From: Tilletia caries
Taxonomy: Eukaryota; Basidiomycota; Exobasidiomycetes; Tilletiales; Tilletiaceae
Direction: 5' to 3'
Assembly (NCBI GenBank): GCA_032718865.1
Contig: JALUTQ010000030.1
Coordinates: 186,001-250,000 of the forward strand
DNA length: 64,000 bases
Shown: positions 48,791 to 59,262 of the stretch, piece by piece
Numbering within the stretch: the stretch's first letter is position 1
Layout of the letters: each line of letters starts with the position of its first letter
Made by a program: the position numbers and the translations under genes
The notes under the pieces: generated by a model
What the model was told of the DNA's origin: nothing
The model's database searches: none
What the model saw: only the letters and a program-made list of their open reading frames with translations

Positions 48791-51679
48791 ATGGTGGAAG
48801 CAGCTTATAATATATGTAGAGGAAGGAATGAATGTCGACAGAGGGATGAAGGAACACAGATGTGCTTATGTCAGCGGTGGCTGGAACGCGACGCGACGCG
48901 ACGCGTCTTGAGCAGGCTGAGCCACACAGCGGAGCGCGTCTGGTCAATCTGTCCATCGCCCGCGGACCACGACACCACCTGGCGTGCGTACAGGTACAAG
49001 GCTGCATTCGAACGAGACACAACACCTCACCATGTCGGATACAAGCATGAAGCTCGCCCCGAGTCTGACAACGACGTCGATGTGCTCAGCGTTGGCAGCA
49101 GCGAGAGCGACGATATTGCTAAAGCCTTCCGACAGGTAGCCGCCGAAAAGGCACAGCGCAGAGCTAATGGCGGAGACGATGAGGACGAGGACGAAGAAAC
49201 GGACGATGGCTACGACACCGACGATATCGAGGCCGATGCCAGGTACAGCGACCCAGTTCGAAAGTGGCGCAACAAGAAAGACAGGAAAGCACGCTCGCCG
49301 TTGTTCATCAAGCTCTACAACGACGTCGCTGCACTCACCCCTCGCGCAAGTGATATCATCCGTCCCGGTCTCGGTAACATCCGCACCATCATCGAGACGT
49401 ACCGCAAGCTCAAGCCGCTGCGGTCTCAGATCGAATCCTTCTGCATCCTCGCTCTCCGCTTCTGGAAGCTTGTCGCCACTCACGAAGCGACGACCGGCCA
49501 TCGCAATCAGACAGCGACACCTGTGAGCTTTTTCTTGGCCATCACTGTCGGGTGCGTCTCCCGCTTCGTGAACGACGTCAGCTCCGAGCAATACTCCACA
49601 CTTGTCAGTCGCAGCCGATACCTCGATGACACTCGGACCGTCATTGTGCAACGGACCGCCAGGCTTGAGCTGTTCACCTCGGGTGCAAGCTCTTTTTTAG
49701 ACCTGCGCTCTAAGTCGTCCCTGCCATCCGGTGGGACAGCATCTTTTCTAGAGAGCGACGGAGTGCGTCGGTACTTCGCAGAGCAGGTCACTTTCGCATT
49801 CGCACGACTGCGCCTATTGGCCGATCCCAAGCCTCCGGAGGTGCCCCTTCTGGTTGAACTGAACCATCTGCTGCAAAACATCGACTTCAGTGATGACAAC
49901 GGAGACGAAGAGGAGGCCAATACCTTGGCGCACGCTGCCGAGGAAACCAGCAGTCTCAACGAGTCAGAGCATGCCGAAGCACTCGCTTCGCTGGTTCAGT
50001 CCGTCCACGAACGGATCAATGAATCCGTCCTTGACATTAAAGGCTCTGGTCCCACACACATGTGGTTCACTCGCAGCTTCTCTGATGTCCTCCTCAGCAT
50101 CCGGATTGGGGTCAACGAACGAATCTTCGAATTTCCTGAACAGCACGAGCTCCTCTTCGCAATTTTCTCCATTTTCGCCCAAATTGGATTTTACAACGAG
50201 GCGAGTGTTATCGGAGAACTCCTGGTCATGCGTCTCAGGTTCCTTGCGGACACAGACCAGCTAGGATCAGTCCACCAGCGGCAGCGCAAGCTCTGCTCTG
50301 CCCTCGCCGCCCTCAGCAAGATCCTCGTTGAGGCCGGTCGTCCTATCGAGGCGGCACATGCAGCAGATGAAGCGGTCAAGATCTCGGAACAAATACAAGA
50401 TGGTGCCGATGGCAGCCCCAACGAGAACATGCTCCAAGCACGTGTTTTTCTTCAGCAGTCACAAGCTCACTTGGCGACCGATAATTACGACCTAGAGTGC
50501 TCAAGCGCCAAGCCCCTTCGGCGGTCGATCGAACTCTTTCGAACTGCTTTGACCGAGGCTTCGTCGAGCATTGAGGACCGGTTCGTGCTCGCCAGTGCTG
50601 TGGAGACCCTCGCGGCACATGAGTACTTTCGCGGTGACAGAACGGCCTTCAGAGAGGAAGCGATCGTCCTGTACCGTCAACTGGCTGTCGAGAAGCCAAT
50701 GCTGTTCAAGGAGAAGCTGGCGAGCTTGCTCGCTGAGCACGCAAGCAGAATGCGCAACAACGTCGAATCACTGATCATCTTCGAAGAGGCGGTCCAGCTT
50801 TACGACCGGCTGGTGGCGACTGAGTTGTCACATCGCCAGCGTCTGATCAAGACCTGTCACGAGTACGCAAACGAGCTCAACAGGGCGCACCAGTACCGAC
50901 AGGCTCTGGAAATGTTGAACAAGGCGATCAGCATCTACGATACACCTGACTATAAACCGACGCACCGCGAGTTTGGGGGTGAAGGGAATATTCATCACAT
51001 GCTCATTCGACGCGCTGCTGTCTGCATCAACCTCGAGAGGTATGAGAGCGGAATGGACTCTATTGCACGGGTCGAAAATTTGATCAAGTGCAAGACAGGT
51101 GGCGACTTCTCCAGCCTCTCCAAGGAAGTGCGGCACTACAAGGCCACCTGTCAACTCATGCTCGGACACGCCGACGACGCGGCTGCCAACTTAGACAAGA
51201 CTATCGAAGCGGAGAAGCGCAAGGAAGCTCGATCGATGTACGGTGGCATCGAGGGCAACATGCGCTATATCCAGGCGATGGGCGAGTTGGGTGCGGCGCA
51301 ATGCCAGCTCGGCAATCTCGAGCTGGCAATGCAAACGGGAAAAGAAGCGGTTCGCCTCACTCAGAAAACGAAATTCGGGTTTTGGATCTCTAAGGCAAGC
51401 CTCTTGAGGCTGAATGTGCGCAATCGTGTCTTCTACGCTGCGACCCTGCTTGAAGCAGGACACCACGAGGAAGCACAGCAGCAGCTCGACGAGGCTCTCA
51501 AGATTTTTGCGGGCGGTTGCGAGGGCATGGGTCGCGTGGAGAAGACGGCGCGAGTGATTAGGGCGCGAGCTTTGGAAGCTGCCGGACAAGCTGAGGAGGC
51601 GGCGGCGGAGCGAGTACGGGCGGAGGCGATGCCTTTCGAAGGCTTTGCGCATCGCTTGGGTCGATTGGCGACGGGCTGA
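48791..51679 (+). CDS. large TPR-like helical repeat protein
   Basis: Open frame of 962 residues. An acidic disordered stretch (DDEDEDEETDDGYDTDD, about residue 128-145) precedes an all-helical body. The C-terminal 500 residues show repeated pairs of amphipathic helices typical of tetratricopeptide repeats: GRPIEAAHAADEAVKI, YRQALEMLNKAISIYD, HADDAAANLDKTIEAEKR, GNLELAMQTGKEAVRL, GHHEEAQQQLDEALKIF. TPRs mediate protein-protein contacts. I saw no enzymatic or NTP-binding motif. The N-terminal ~90 residues do not look conserved. The best Kozak-like ATG (49,032, CACCATGTC) is in a different frame, so the true start or a leader exon is unresolved; the clearly coding part begins near 49,046. Confidence 0.7.
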   Translation: MVEAAYNICRGRNECRQRDEGTQMCLCQRWLERDATRRVLSRLSHTAERVWSICPSPADHDTTWRAYRYKAAFERDTTPHHVGYKHEARPESDNDVDVLSVGSSESDDIAKAFRQVAAEKAQRRANGGDDEDEDEETDDGYDTDDIEADARYSDPVRKWRNKKDRKARSPLFIKLYNDVAALTPRASDIIRPGLGNIRTIIETYRKLKPLRSQIESFCILALRFWKLVATHEATTGHRNQTATPVSFFLAITVGCVSRFVNDVSSEQYSTLVSRSRYLDDTRTVIVQRTARLELFTSGASSFLDLRSKSSLPSGGTASFLESDGVRRYFAEQVTFAFARLRLLADPKPPEVPLLVELNHLLQNIDFSDDNGDEEEANTLAHAAEETSSLNESEHAEALASLVQSVHERINESVLDIKGSGPTHMWFTRSFSDVLLSIRIGVNERIFEFPEQHELLFAIFSIFAQIGFYNEASVIGELLVMRLRFLADTDQLGSVHQRQRKLCSALAALSKILVEAGRPIEAAHAADEAVKISEQIQDGADGSPNENMLQARVFLQQSQAHLATDNYDLECSSAKPLRRSIELFRTALTEASSSIEDRFVLASAVETLAAHEYFRGDRTAFREEAIVLYRQLAVEKPMLFKEKLASLLAEHASRMRNNVESLIIFEEAVQLYDRLVATELSHRQRLIKTCHEYANELNRAHQYRQALEMLNKAISIYDTPDYKPTHREFGGEGNIHHMLIRRAAVCINLERYESGMDSIARVENLIKCKTGGDFSSLSKEVRHYKATCQLMLGHADDAAANLDKTIEAEKRKEARSMYGGIEGNMRYIQAMGELGAAQCQLGNLELAMQTGKEAVRLTQKTKFGFWISKASLLRLNVRNRVFYAATLLEAGHHEEAQQQLDEALKIFAGGCEGMGRVEKTARVIRARALEAAGQAEEAAAERVRAEAMPFEGFAHRLGRLATG

Positions 51680-53159
51680 AGACGTCGCACATACCTTTCT
51701 GTAGCATTTCCTGTCCGACTGGCAACGCACACACATCTGCAAGCTGCACTCTGATGGTACCACACGAAGATGACCACTCCTAAAGGACTGACTGTAACAA
51801 CTCACGTCTCACACCAAGGTGATGATGGGCTTCACTGACACTCTTGTCCTCATCTGAGAACAGGTTGCGTTCTCCTGCCTCCCGCGAGACGCCGTCGCGA
51901 CTACTCATGCACTCTTGTCCATCAGCTCGAGCTTATTAAGCCTCTTTTTAGACAGGTCACAGGCGCACGGAGAGCCGGGCTACACGTTGTACGCCATGCC
52001 GGGGTTATTGCTCCGCTGAAGCAACTGGCATGGCTCCGCCGAAGCAAGGTTATGGAGGCCGCGTCGGGGAAAGCGAGACAGAGGCATGCCAGGGCATATG
52101 CTTGACCGGCTGATCGTTTTCTTCCTTTTTCTCCGTCCTCCATCGCTTATCATGTCCTCCAGCAGGTGACCAGCGTCGCTTCCGGCCCACTAGGCCTCTC
52201 CTTTCTTCGCCAGCCAACTTTCGTGATGATGAGGAAGGGTCGGATGAAGTCGCTGCCTGACCAATCCTGAGCAGCGACAGTTCAACGAGGAGAGGAGAGG
52301 GACGCTCGTGGGTTGCTTCTGGTGGGCGGCCTTCTCACTGTCAGCGAGACTCACCACATCGCTCCCTCACGATGGCCAAGCAAGACGAATGGAACATACT
52401 CGTCGATTCCTCCCTTCTTTCAACCCGACTTCCTATGCCGCTCCGTGCTAGAGAGGGACAGAAACTGGTACTCCGCTCACATCTCAACACCTTTCCCCGC
52501 CAACAGAACCCTCGCTGATCACCGACTCACGATCCCGTTGGGGTTCGAAGCCATAAGGAACGTTCTGAACAGTCTCGTAAAGATGGTGACTTGCCATTGG
52601 CGAACGTGTTTCGTTACGTGACGGACGCTGTTGGGCAGGTCTCCGAGTTAGTCTCCCAAGACAGCTTACGCATCTAGGTGAGCACAACGCTGCCAGGTGC
52701 TCATAACATGATTGACGTTGTGCTCGATCTGATGGCGCGGTAAAAATCTAGGGAAACAAGGGGAACCGGACAGCATCAGTTACAACAAACAGACATCGGT
52801 CGCGACAGTCATAGTGAGTTGTGTCACTCTCATACCATGTCGATTGGATAAAGAGGCAAGAGAAGACCATTCTCCGCTTGGCATTGCCTTTCTTTACGCT
52901 TGAGTAACCTCGCTCACTAGTTCGTGATACCCTTGTCAGGCACGTTCTTCAATCACCGTATCTCAACATGCTTTGATATCCTGCGTCCCGCTCGACTGCA
53001 GCTTACGCTTCTTCTTCCCTTGCACCTTACATTTCCATCCTGTTTGTCGATCCAGATACAAGTTGACGGCCGGTTTGACAGCGCCTGGCTATCAAAGTGA
53101 GCTCTCTACAAGTCGAACTCAATGTTAGATCCCCCTCCAATGACGGGCTGAAGAGTCGC
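51680..53159. other. intergenic region left of copy B
   Basis: 1.5 kb without a recognised gene. The last 31 bases (53,129-53,159) are an inverted copy of 36,919-36,949. The sequence left of 53,129 does not match anything else I can see in the window. Confidence 0.6.
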
Positions 53160-53251
53160 TTCCCCTCCTCCTCCTCCTCTCCCATTGACCTGCCTGCGAA
53201 CGAACGTGATCTCTCCCTTCTAGACCAACATCTCTTATAACATTGAAAACC

Positions 53252-55062
53252 ATGTCCACCCCCCGTCCCAATCCCGCTCTCATCGAGACCGGCCTCTTGC
53301 TCGGTAACGGCTTCGTCCAAGGCAAGGGAGAAAGCTTCACCCTGACAGACCCGTGCACGGAGGAGCACGTCGCCACCATCCATTCAGCCACGGCCGAGGA
53401 CGTCGAAGAGGCTGTCAAGATCGCCACCGAGGCTCAGAAGGCGTACTACGCCCTCGGTCCGGAGCAGTGGGCTAGCAAGCTGCACCGACTGGCTGACCTT
53501 ATTGACGAGCACGCGAAGGAGCTCGCTGAGCTCGATGCCGTTTGCCAGGGTCGCGTGAGTGTCTTCAAAGCGAACGTGCTGGGTGGACCGAATACACTGA
53601 ATCTCATGTTTTTGTCGGACACAGCCGCTTGTTGTGGCTGCTGACATCGGCTTGGCCAGCAAGACCATGAGGATCAGTGCCTCTCTCGCCATCACTCACC
53701 ATGGACAAACCTCGCAACAGCTGCCCGACTCGCTCAGCTTCACCCTTCGGGAGCCCTACGGGGTGTGTGCGGGTAAGTGTCTGCCCCAGCCCCAGCGAAA
53801 TGTCGATTAGTAGCATGTTGATCGCCTCCAACCAATTCCTCTCTAGCCATCTGCCCTTGGAACGTTCCCATGACTCTCGCCGCATCAAAGGTGGGTCCAG
53901 CCCTGGCCACAGGCAACGCCATCATCCTCAAGACGAGCGAACGTGCGCCGTTGAGCAACACCTTTTTCGGCAAACTCGCCCTCGAAGCCGGCTTCCCCGC
54001 CGGAGTACTCCAAGTCATTCACGGCAAGGGCGACGTAGGCGCCATGCTGGCCGCTCACCCTCAAATCCGCCGACTCGCCTTCACAGGCTCAACGGCAGTG
54101 GGTCGGAAGGTGCTCGAGACGGCTGCGAAGACCAATCTGAAGAAGGTCACTCTCGAGCTAGGTGGCAAGGGTGCTGCCCTTGTCTTTGACGACGCCAATC
54201 TGGAAGCAGCGGTTGGAGCGGTCGCGTTCTCGATGTCTTGGCTCAGTGGTCAGCTGTGCATGTGTCAGTCGCGGGTTTATGTCCAGGAGACCATCGCCGA
54301 CAAGTTTATCGAGGCGTTCAAGGCTGCGTACTTGAACACCCCCATGGGAGACCCTTTCAGTACGTTTGACACCTCATCTGGAATTCTGACCTTTATTGAG
54401 AAGAGTACTCATACCCCCTTGATTGTCTTTGCCAGATGAGACCAGCATCATGGGTCCCATGGTGGACACCCGCGCACGTGGTAAGTAGCATCATCATCCT
54501 TGCGACCGACATCTTCTTTTTCATCTGACTTTGTCCTCCTCTTAGATGCGGTCAAGCAACTGCTGGACACTGCCGAGAAGGAGGGAGGTAAACTCTCTCA
54601 GGGTACCCACCCTGAAGGAAAGGGCTACTACATCCCTGCAACTGTCATCACTGGGTTGCCAGAGAGCAGTCAGCTCGTCCAACAAGAAATGTGAGTTCTC
54701 TCCTTCCCCTTCTCCCGTATCGATATTAGCATAAACTCACCTGCCACGCAAGCGCGCCATCCGCCCACAGCTTCGGACCTGTCGTGCACGTTAGCACTTT
54801 CAAAACGGAGGCTGAAGCCTTCGCCTTGGCAAACGACACCGAGTACGGCCTGTACTGTTCCGTGTTCACCTCCGATGGCAGCCGTGCGATGCGAAGCGCA
54901 AAGGCCATCAGCAGCGGCCTGATCGGCATCAACCAGTCGGCGCCCACCTTTGATCTCACGCTTCCCTTCGGAGGCGTTCGTCAGTCGGGGCTTGGGCGGG
55001 AATGGGGAACCGAGATCTTGGACGACTGGACGGAGGTGAAGCAAGTGATCTGGAAGATTTGA
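53252..55062 (+). CDS. NAD(P)-dependent aldehyde dehydrogenase, copy B
   Basis: Six exons (53252-53554, 53625-53772, 53847-54359, 54436-54480, 54546-54690, 54771-55062) total 1446 nt, giving 481 residues, colinear with copy A exon by exon. Catalytic Glu254 (LELGGK) and Cys288 (SGQLC) are kept, as are FTGSTAVGR and IFGPVV, so the enzyme looks functional. Differences from copy A include Leu for Met in QQLPDSL, Thr for Ser in LLDTAEKEGG and DDWTEV, and a GTAAGT donor at intron 4 where A has GTGAGT. About 247 bases separate its start from the left junction of the duplication at 53,129 (93 from the block edge), so only a very short native promoter came with it. The retroelement begins 149 bases after its stop. 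Confidence 0.93.
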
Positions 55063-55630
55063 AGGAGCTTCATGTTCCTGTCCCTTTCTTATCTTCCCCT
55101 GTAGCGGACAAGAATCGTAGATCTGAGCCTGCAGCGGCTACGAGCGCCATGTTCCTCGCTATGTGCAATCGCTGAGCTGTCTTTTGATCTGAAGCTGGAG
55201 TTCGTTGAGGTGGTTAGCCCGCGCCACGTGTGGCAGGGTATGGGCTTCGCCGTGACTCGGTGGAGCAAGCGAGGAAGACGTTCACACGGGGCCCGAGCAC
55301 CTCCTGGGCCCCTGAGGCCTGAACAACGACGGGAGGACTCACAACGCTCACACTCTCCTCTCTTCCTCCCATCACAGCGCCTCGTCTTCCGCGCTTGCGC
55401 TCAGCCCGTTCGTCTCTGCCCTTTTTCTTTTTCCCCCCGAACACAAGCCTCATAATCCAAGTCCCAACCACAAGCACACCCTCAGAAGCCCCATCCAAGT
55501 CGTGCAGCAGTCACGCAGCTCCTAACAAGGACGCTCCAAGCGCAACTGGTGAGGGGAACCAACCCCATCACACACCTTGCGATCACAATGCATGCTCACA
55601 ATGAACAATTCTCTTCCCATACACAGATTC

Positions 55631-57286
55631 ATGTCTGCCGCCGCCGGCGCCGCAGCAGCCCCAGGCCCTCCAATCGCAGTACAAGCAGCAGGGCAGGTAC
55701 CCAATCCAGATCCCCCGGCGTTCTCTCCAGCACAGATCGAACTCGCCCAACAGCTCCGTGAGAACAGCACGGCATGGCTTCAAGAGCAGGCTCAGCACGG
55801 CCTCAGCAAGAACGAGCGTCACGGTGCGCTGGAAATGGCCTATTCCATTCTCCTCACGGAGGACATGGGCCCGAAAGACGCCCTCGAAGCCGCGGTGGAC
55901 CAGATCCTGAAGCGACGCCAGCTCACGGACCAGATGGGCGTGCACCTCTGTCCCTCATCGCCGTCTACCTCGCGCATCACCCAGCCCGCCAAGAAGCGCA
56001 AGCGGGCGCGCTCGCCGGGCCGGAAGAAGGGGAAGAAGCGGTCAAGCAAGGCAAAGAAGAAGAAGGGAAAGACGACGGCGAAAGGAAAGGAGATAGCGGA
56101 CAAAGACGACTCCGAATCAGAAAGCTCTTCTTCGTCCTTGTCGTCATTGGACTCTGGTTCGGACTCATCCTCCTCGGACAGCAGCAGCTCCTCGGACAGC
56201 GGATCAGACACCGACAGCACCTCCTCGACATCCTCGCTCGACGATTGGAAGAAAGGCAAGACCAATCCGGAGGAATGGGATGCGCTGCGGGTGCCGCTTC
56301 ACATCTCCAAGAAGGTCCAGAAGGGCGACTTTGTCGACCTCTGGTGGTTCACACCAGCCACTTGCAAGGAGCGCCACGACGACGAACCAGTCAGTCTCTC
56401 GGTCAGCGGGAACACGCTCAAGAAGATCGCAAAGGAGAAACCCAGGCACTTCCAGGAGGACTGGCAGCTGCCTGCTTCAGACTTCCACTGGGCGATCGAC
56501 CTCTGGCTTGCAACGATGAAGGAGGAGAACGTGGCCGAGCGCACGGTCAAGGCCTGGGACAAGTTCAATACAAGGATTCGGACGCACAAAGATCGCAACG
56601 ACCCCGTGGTCCAGATGGCTCTCCAGCGGCTGCACCACTTTCAGCGAAACAGTTTCGCAAACACCTCCCGGCGCACCAAGAACATGAAGAAGAAGATCGA
56701 AGCGTCAGGCTGCTCGGAGAAGAGGAAGGCCAAGAAGTTGAAGAAGCTCCGCCGGTTCGACCCGGCCAAGTTCCCACGGAAGCAACTTCAGTCGATCATC
56801 ACGAAGCAACGCGCTGCGACACTCGATCTCCTGAACTCCAAGGTCTCGCACTCCACTCCCAGCAACCAGCAGCCGCTGCAGTCTTTCCGCGGTGGGAACC
56901 CGTCCACCAGCAGCGGCTCCTACCCTCGGCCCTTTCCCAAGCCTTTTCGAATCATCGGTTCGAGTGGATCAAGCGGTCCTCCCGGCCCCATCAAGTGCTG
57001 TGCCTTGTGCGGATCAAAGCGTCCCCACGACGTGCGCAGATGTCGTGCACAGCACCTGGCCGCCGACCCAACCAAGCCCACCTTCACATACAGGGACGAG
57101 AACGACAGCCTCGTCACCCGTTCCGGGAAACGTGCAGTCTGCATCGGCTGGAATACCAACGGCTGCAACGGCCCATGCCACAAGGCAAACATCTGTTCCC
57201 TGTGCGGTTCCAGCACCTGCAGCGCACAAAAGTGCACCCTCGTCACATCCGCTCCGCCACCCGGCAGCACTGCTGCTCAGTCCTGA
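55631..57286 (+). CDS. gag-like protein of the YR retrotransposon
   Basis: 551 residues from ATG 55,631 (the frame is open from 55,577 with another ATG at 55,592). Order: an Ala/Pro-rich N-terminus, a helical stretch (TAWLQEQAQHGLSKNERHGA), a Lys-rich then Ser/Asp-rich disordered region (KKRKRARSPGRKKGKKRSSK, then long SSSSDS runs), and a central helical domain with WDALRVPLHI and HWAIDLWLATMKEENV. The C-terminus is Cys/His-rich: CCALCGSKRPHDVRRC, then CIGWNTNGCNGPCHKANIC and CSLCGSSTCSAQKC, the knuckle array usual in gag proteins of fungal DIRS-like elements. It should bind RNA and form the particle. The frame ends where the RT frame becomes coding. Confidence 0.8.
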   Translation: MSAAAGAAAAPGPPIAVQAAGQVPNPDPPAFSPAQIELAQQLRENSTAWLQEQAQHGLSKNERHGALEMAYSILLTEDMGPKDALEAAVDQILKRRQLTDQMGVHLCPSSPSTSRITQPAKKRKRARSPGRKKGKKRSSKAKKKKGKTTAKGKEIADKDDSESESSSSSLSSLDSGSDSSSSDSSSSSDSGSDTDSTSSTSSLDDWKKGKTNPEEWDALRVPLHISKKVQKGDFVDLWWFTPATCKERHDDEPVSLSVSGNTLKKIAKEKPRHFQEDWQLPASDFHWAIDLWLATMKEENVAERTVKAWDKFNTRIRTHKDRNDPVVQMALQRLHHFQRNSFANTSRRTKNMKKKIEASGCSEKRKAKKLKKLRRFDPAKFPRKQLQSIITKQRAATLDLLNSKVSHSTPSNQQPLQSFRGGNPSTSSGSYPRPFPKPFRIIGSSGSSGPPGPIKCCALCGSKRPHDVRRCRAQHLAADPTKPTFTYRDENDSLVTRSGKRAVCIGWNTNGCNGPCHKANICSLCGSSTCSAQKCTLVTSAPPPGSTAAQS

Positions 57287-59027
57287 AGGCTGGGATCGCC
57301 ATTTGGACGCAGCCAACCTGCGAGAACGATACCCATCGATCGTCGAGGCCCTCCATCACGGCCTGGACATTGGCATACAGCCACCAAGTCAAACGCACAT
57401 ATCCCGCCATCACAAGTCTGCAACGGACCACCCCACCCAAGTCCGCCTCATCATTGACAAAGAGATCACCTCCCACAGATACTACGGACCACTCGACACT
57501 CGCAGCGCCGTCGAAGAGCTCATCGGACCCTTTCAAACAGCTCCGCTGGGCCTTCGACCGAAGCCCAACGGAAAGTACAGGCTCATACAGGATTTCAGCT
57601 ACCCCAAGACACCAAAAGCCTCACACCACCCCTCAATCAACTCGAGCCTGGACATCAGTCTATGGCCGACGACATGGTACACATTCAGCAACACATGCGC
57701 CACCATCCTCTCCCTCTCCCGCACAGCACAAGCCTATGTGCGCGATGTCACATCCGCTTTCCGACAGATCCCACTACACCCGACACAGTGGGCCGGTACC
57801 GTCGTGGAATGGGAAGGCAAATTCTATATTGACCAGTTCCTTGCCTTTGGCCTCGGGCCCGCATGCGGCGCCTTCGGGCTGTTCGCAGACGCCTTTGCAG
57901 ATATATGCCGAGCAAACGGCATTGGTCCCACCGGACATTGGGTGGACGATAACGTCTTCTTCCGAGTCCCAACCGCAAGCCTCCCCGCCCTCAACCAACA
58001 TCGCGCTGCGCTTTGCACAAAGCTACAGGCCACCCCCACACGTCACCGAGGCCGGATATACTGGCGAGACAGCGACCAACAACTCCACGCTGAAGACTAC
58101 GCCCATGACGTCCTCGAGCTCCCCGGGGCTGAGCAGGGGTTCAACTGCGGAGTCTCAGATATCGACAAGATATCAGCGGCCCTGGGATGGCCATGGGAAC
58201 GCGAGAAAGACGCTCCTTGGGCGTCCGTCTTTACGTATGGAGGCCTCACGTTCAACATTGCCACGAGAGAAGTGTCCCTGCCAGACCGGAAGCGGCAGAA
58301 GTACCTCGATACGATCTCACGATGGGAGCAGAGCGGCACACAACATCGCCTACACGATGCTCAACAGCTTCTGGGGCAGCTGCAGCATGCGACGACCGTC
58401 CACACGCACGGCAAGTTCCACATACTGGGCCTTCTCAATTTCATCAAGTCGGCCTCACAGAGCCCGGCCCAGCGCTACCAACATCGTCACGATGGCCGCA
58501 GAATACCCAAAGACCTCAGATGGTGGAAGGTTCAGCTGGCCCTGGACACCTTTCGCTTTTCGTTTGATCCGAAGCCGCCCACAGAGGTCGACTGCTTCTG
58601 CGATGGCTCCACCTCCTATGGAGCAGGGCTACACATCGCAGGTCGAGAACGAGCCTTTCCCCTTCACTCACATCTGCGAGGAAGGGTCGACATCAAAACG
58701 GTGGAGGCGCTGTCGCTCGAGCTCGCCGTTCTGTACCTGGTACATCTGGGTCATCACGATACTGGTCTGCTCATCCATTCCGACAGTACCGCCGTGTGCG
58801 ACTCGTTCAAGAAAGGGAGGATGGCGTCGGACGAGCCCAACGCAATTCTGGAGAGGGTCTCCGAGCTCGAGCAGCAAAATCGCATCAGCATCAAGCTCCG
58901 CTGGGTCAAGTCCGAGGAAAACAAAGCCGACCGCCCGTCCCGCGGGAAACACAACTCCTCATACGGTCGCCTCCCACCCATACCCGTTCCAGCTATCCTC
59001 CTACAGTGGTTCACAGATAGCTGGTAA
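56892..59027 (+). CDS. reverse transcriptase / RNase H of the YR retrotransposon
   Basis: Open frame of 711 residues. The recognisably coding part begins about 57,282 (SPEGWDRHLDAANL) right at the gag stop, so expression probably needs frameshifting, re-initiation or splicing. RT motifs: PLGLRPKPNGKYRLIQDFSY, YVRDVTSAFRQIPLHP (first catalytic Asp), FGLGPACGAFGLF, and HWVDDNVFFR (the YxDD-box variant WVDD). RNase H motifs: VDCFCDGSTSYGAGLHI, TVEALSLELAVLY, LLIHSDSTAVCDS, and the final WVKSEENKADRPSRG, giving an apparently complete D-E-D-D set. No stop or frameshift is visible inside, so this part of the element looks intact. Confidence 0.88.
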   Translation: MGTRPPAAAPTLGPFPSLFESSVRVDQAVLPAPSSAVPCADQSVPTTCADVVHSTWPPTQPSPPSHTGTRTTASSPVPGNVQSASAGIPTAATAHATRQTSVPCAVPAPAAHKSAPSSHPLRHPAALLLSPEGWDRHLDAANLRERYPSIVEALHHGLDIGIQPPSQTHISRHHKSATDHPTQVRLIIDKEITSHRYYGPLDTRSAVEELIGPFQTAPLGLRPKPNGKYRLIQDFSYPKTPKASHHPSINSSLDISLWPTTWYTFSNTCATILSLSRTAQAYVRDVTSAFRQIPLHPTQWAGTVVEWEGKFYIDQFLAFGLGPACGAFGLFADAFADICRANGIGPTGHWVDDNVFFRVPTASLPALNQHRAALCTKLQATPTRHRGRIYWRDSDQQLHAEDYAHDVLELPGAEQGFNCGVSDIDKISAALGWPWEREKDAPWASVFTYGGLTFNIATREVSLPDRKRQKYLDTISRWEQSGTQHRLHDAQQLLGQLQHATTVHTHGKFHILGLLNFIKSASQSPAQRYQHRHDGRRIPKDLRWWKVQLALDTFRFSFDPKPPTEVDCFCDGSTSYGAGLHIAGRERAFPLHSHLRGRVDIKTVEALSLELAVLYLVHLGHHDTGLLIHSDSTAVCDSFKKGRMASDEPNAILERVSELEQQNRISIKLRWVKSEENKADRPSRGKHNSSYGRLPPIPVPAILLQWFTDSW

Positions 59028-59262
59028 CCAACAAGGCGGCGAAGACCCAGACCCACCCAAGCCCCCAGCGACGGCCAGCACACACGCAACCCCAATCCTC
59101 ACCGTCCCAGCCGAGCCCGCAGCATCGACAAGCAAGTCCAAGCCATGGAGCAAGTTGGTCGAGCGCTGGAAGGGTATCAAAGCTACCAAGCCCAAGCCTC
59201 AGCGGGCCAAGAAGGCCAAAGGGCCATCCATCTCTACCCGAAAGTTCAAACCGAAGCACAAT

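Noticed and set aside
52530..52560. GGGTTCGAAGCC resembling a tRNA B box
   Set aside because: No matching A box, acceptor stem or anticodon arm could be folded around it.
55211..55270. Long terminal repeats of a Gypsy/Copia element
   Set aside because: The two ends share no direct repeat by eye, and the element encodes a tyrosine recombinase rather than a DDE integrase.
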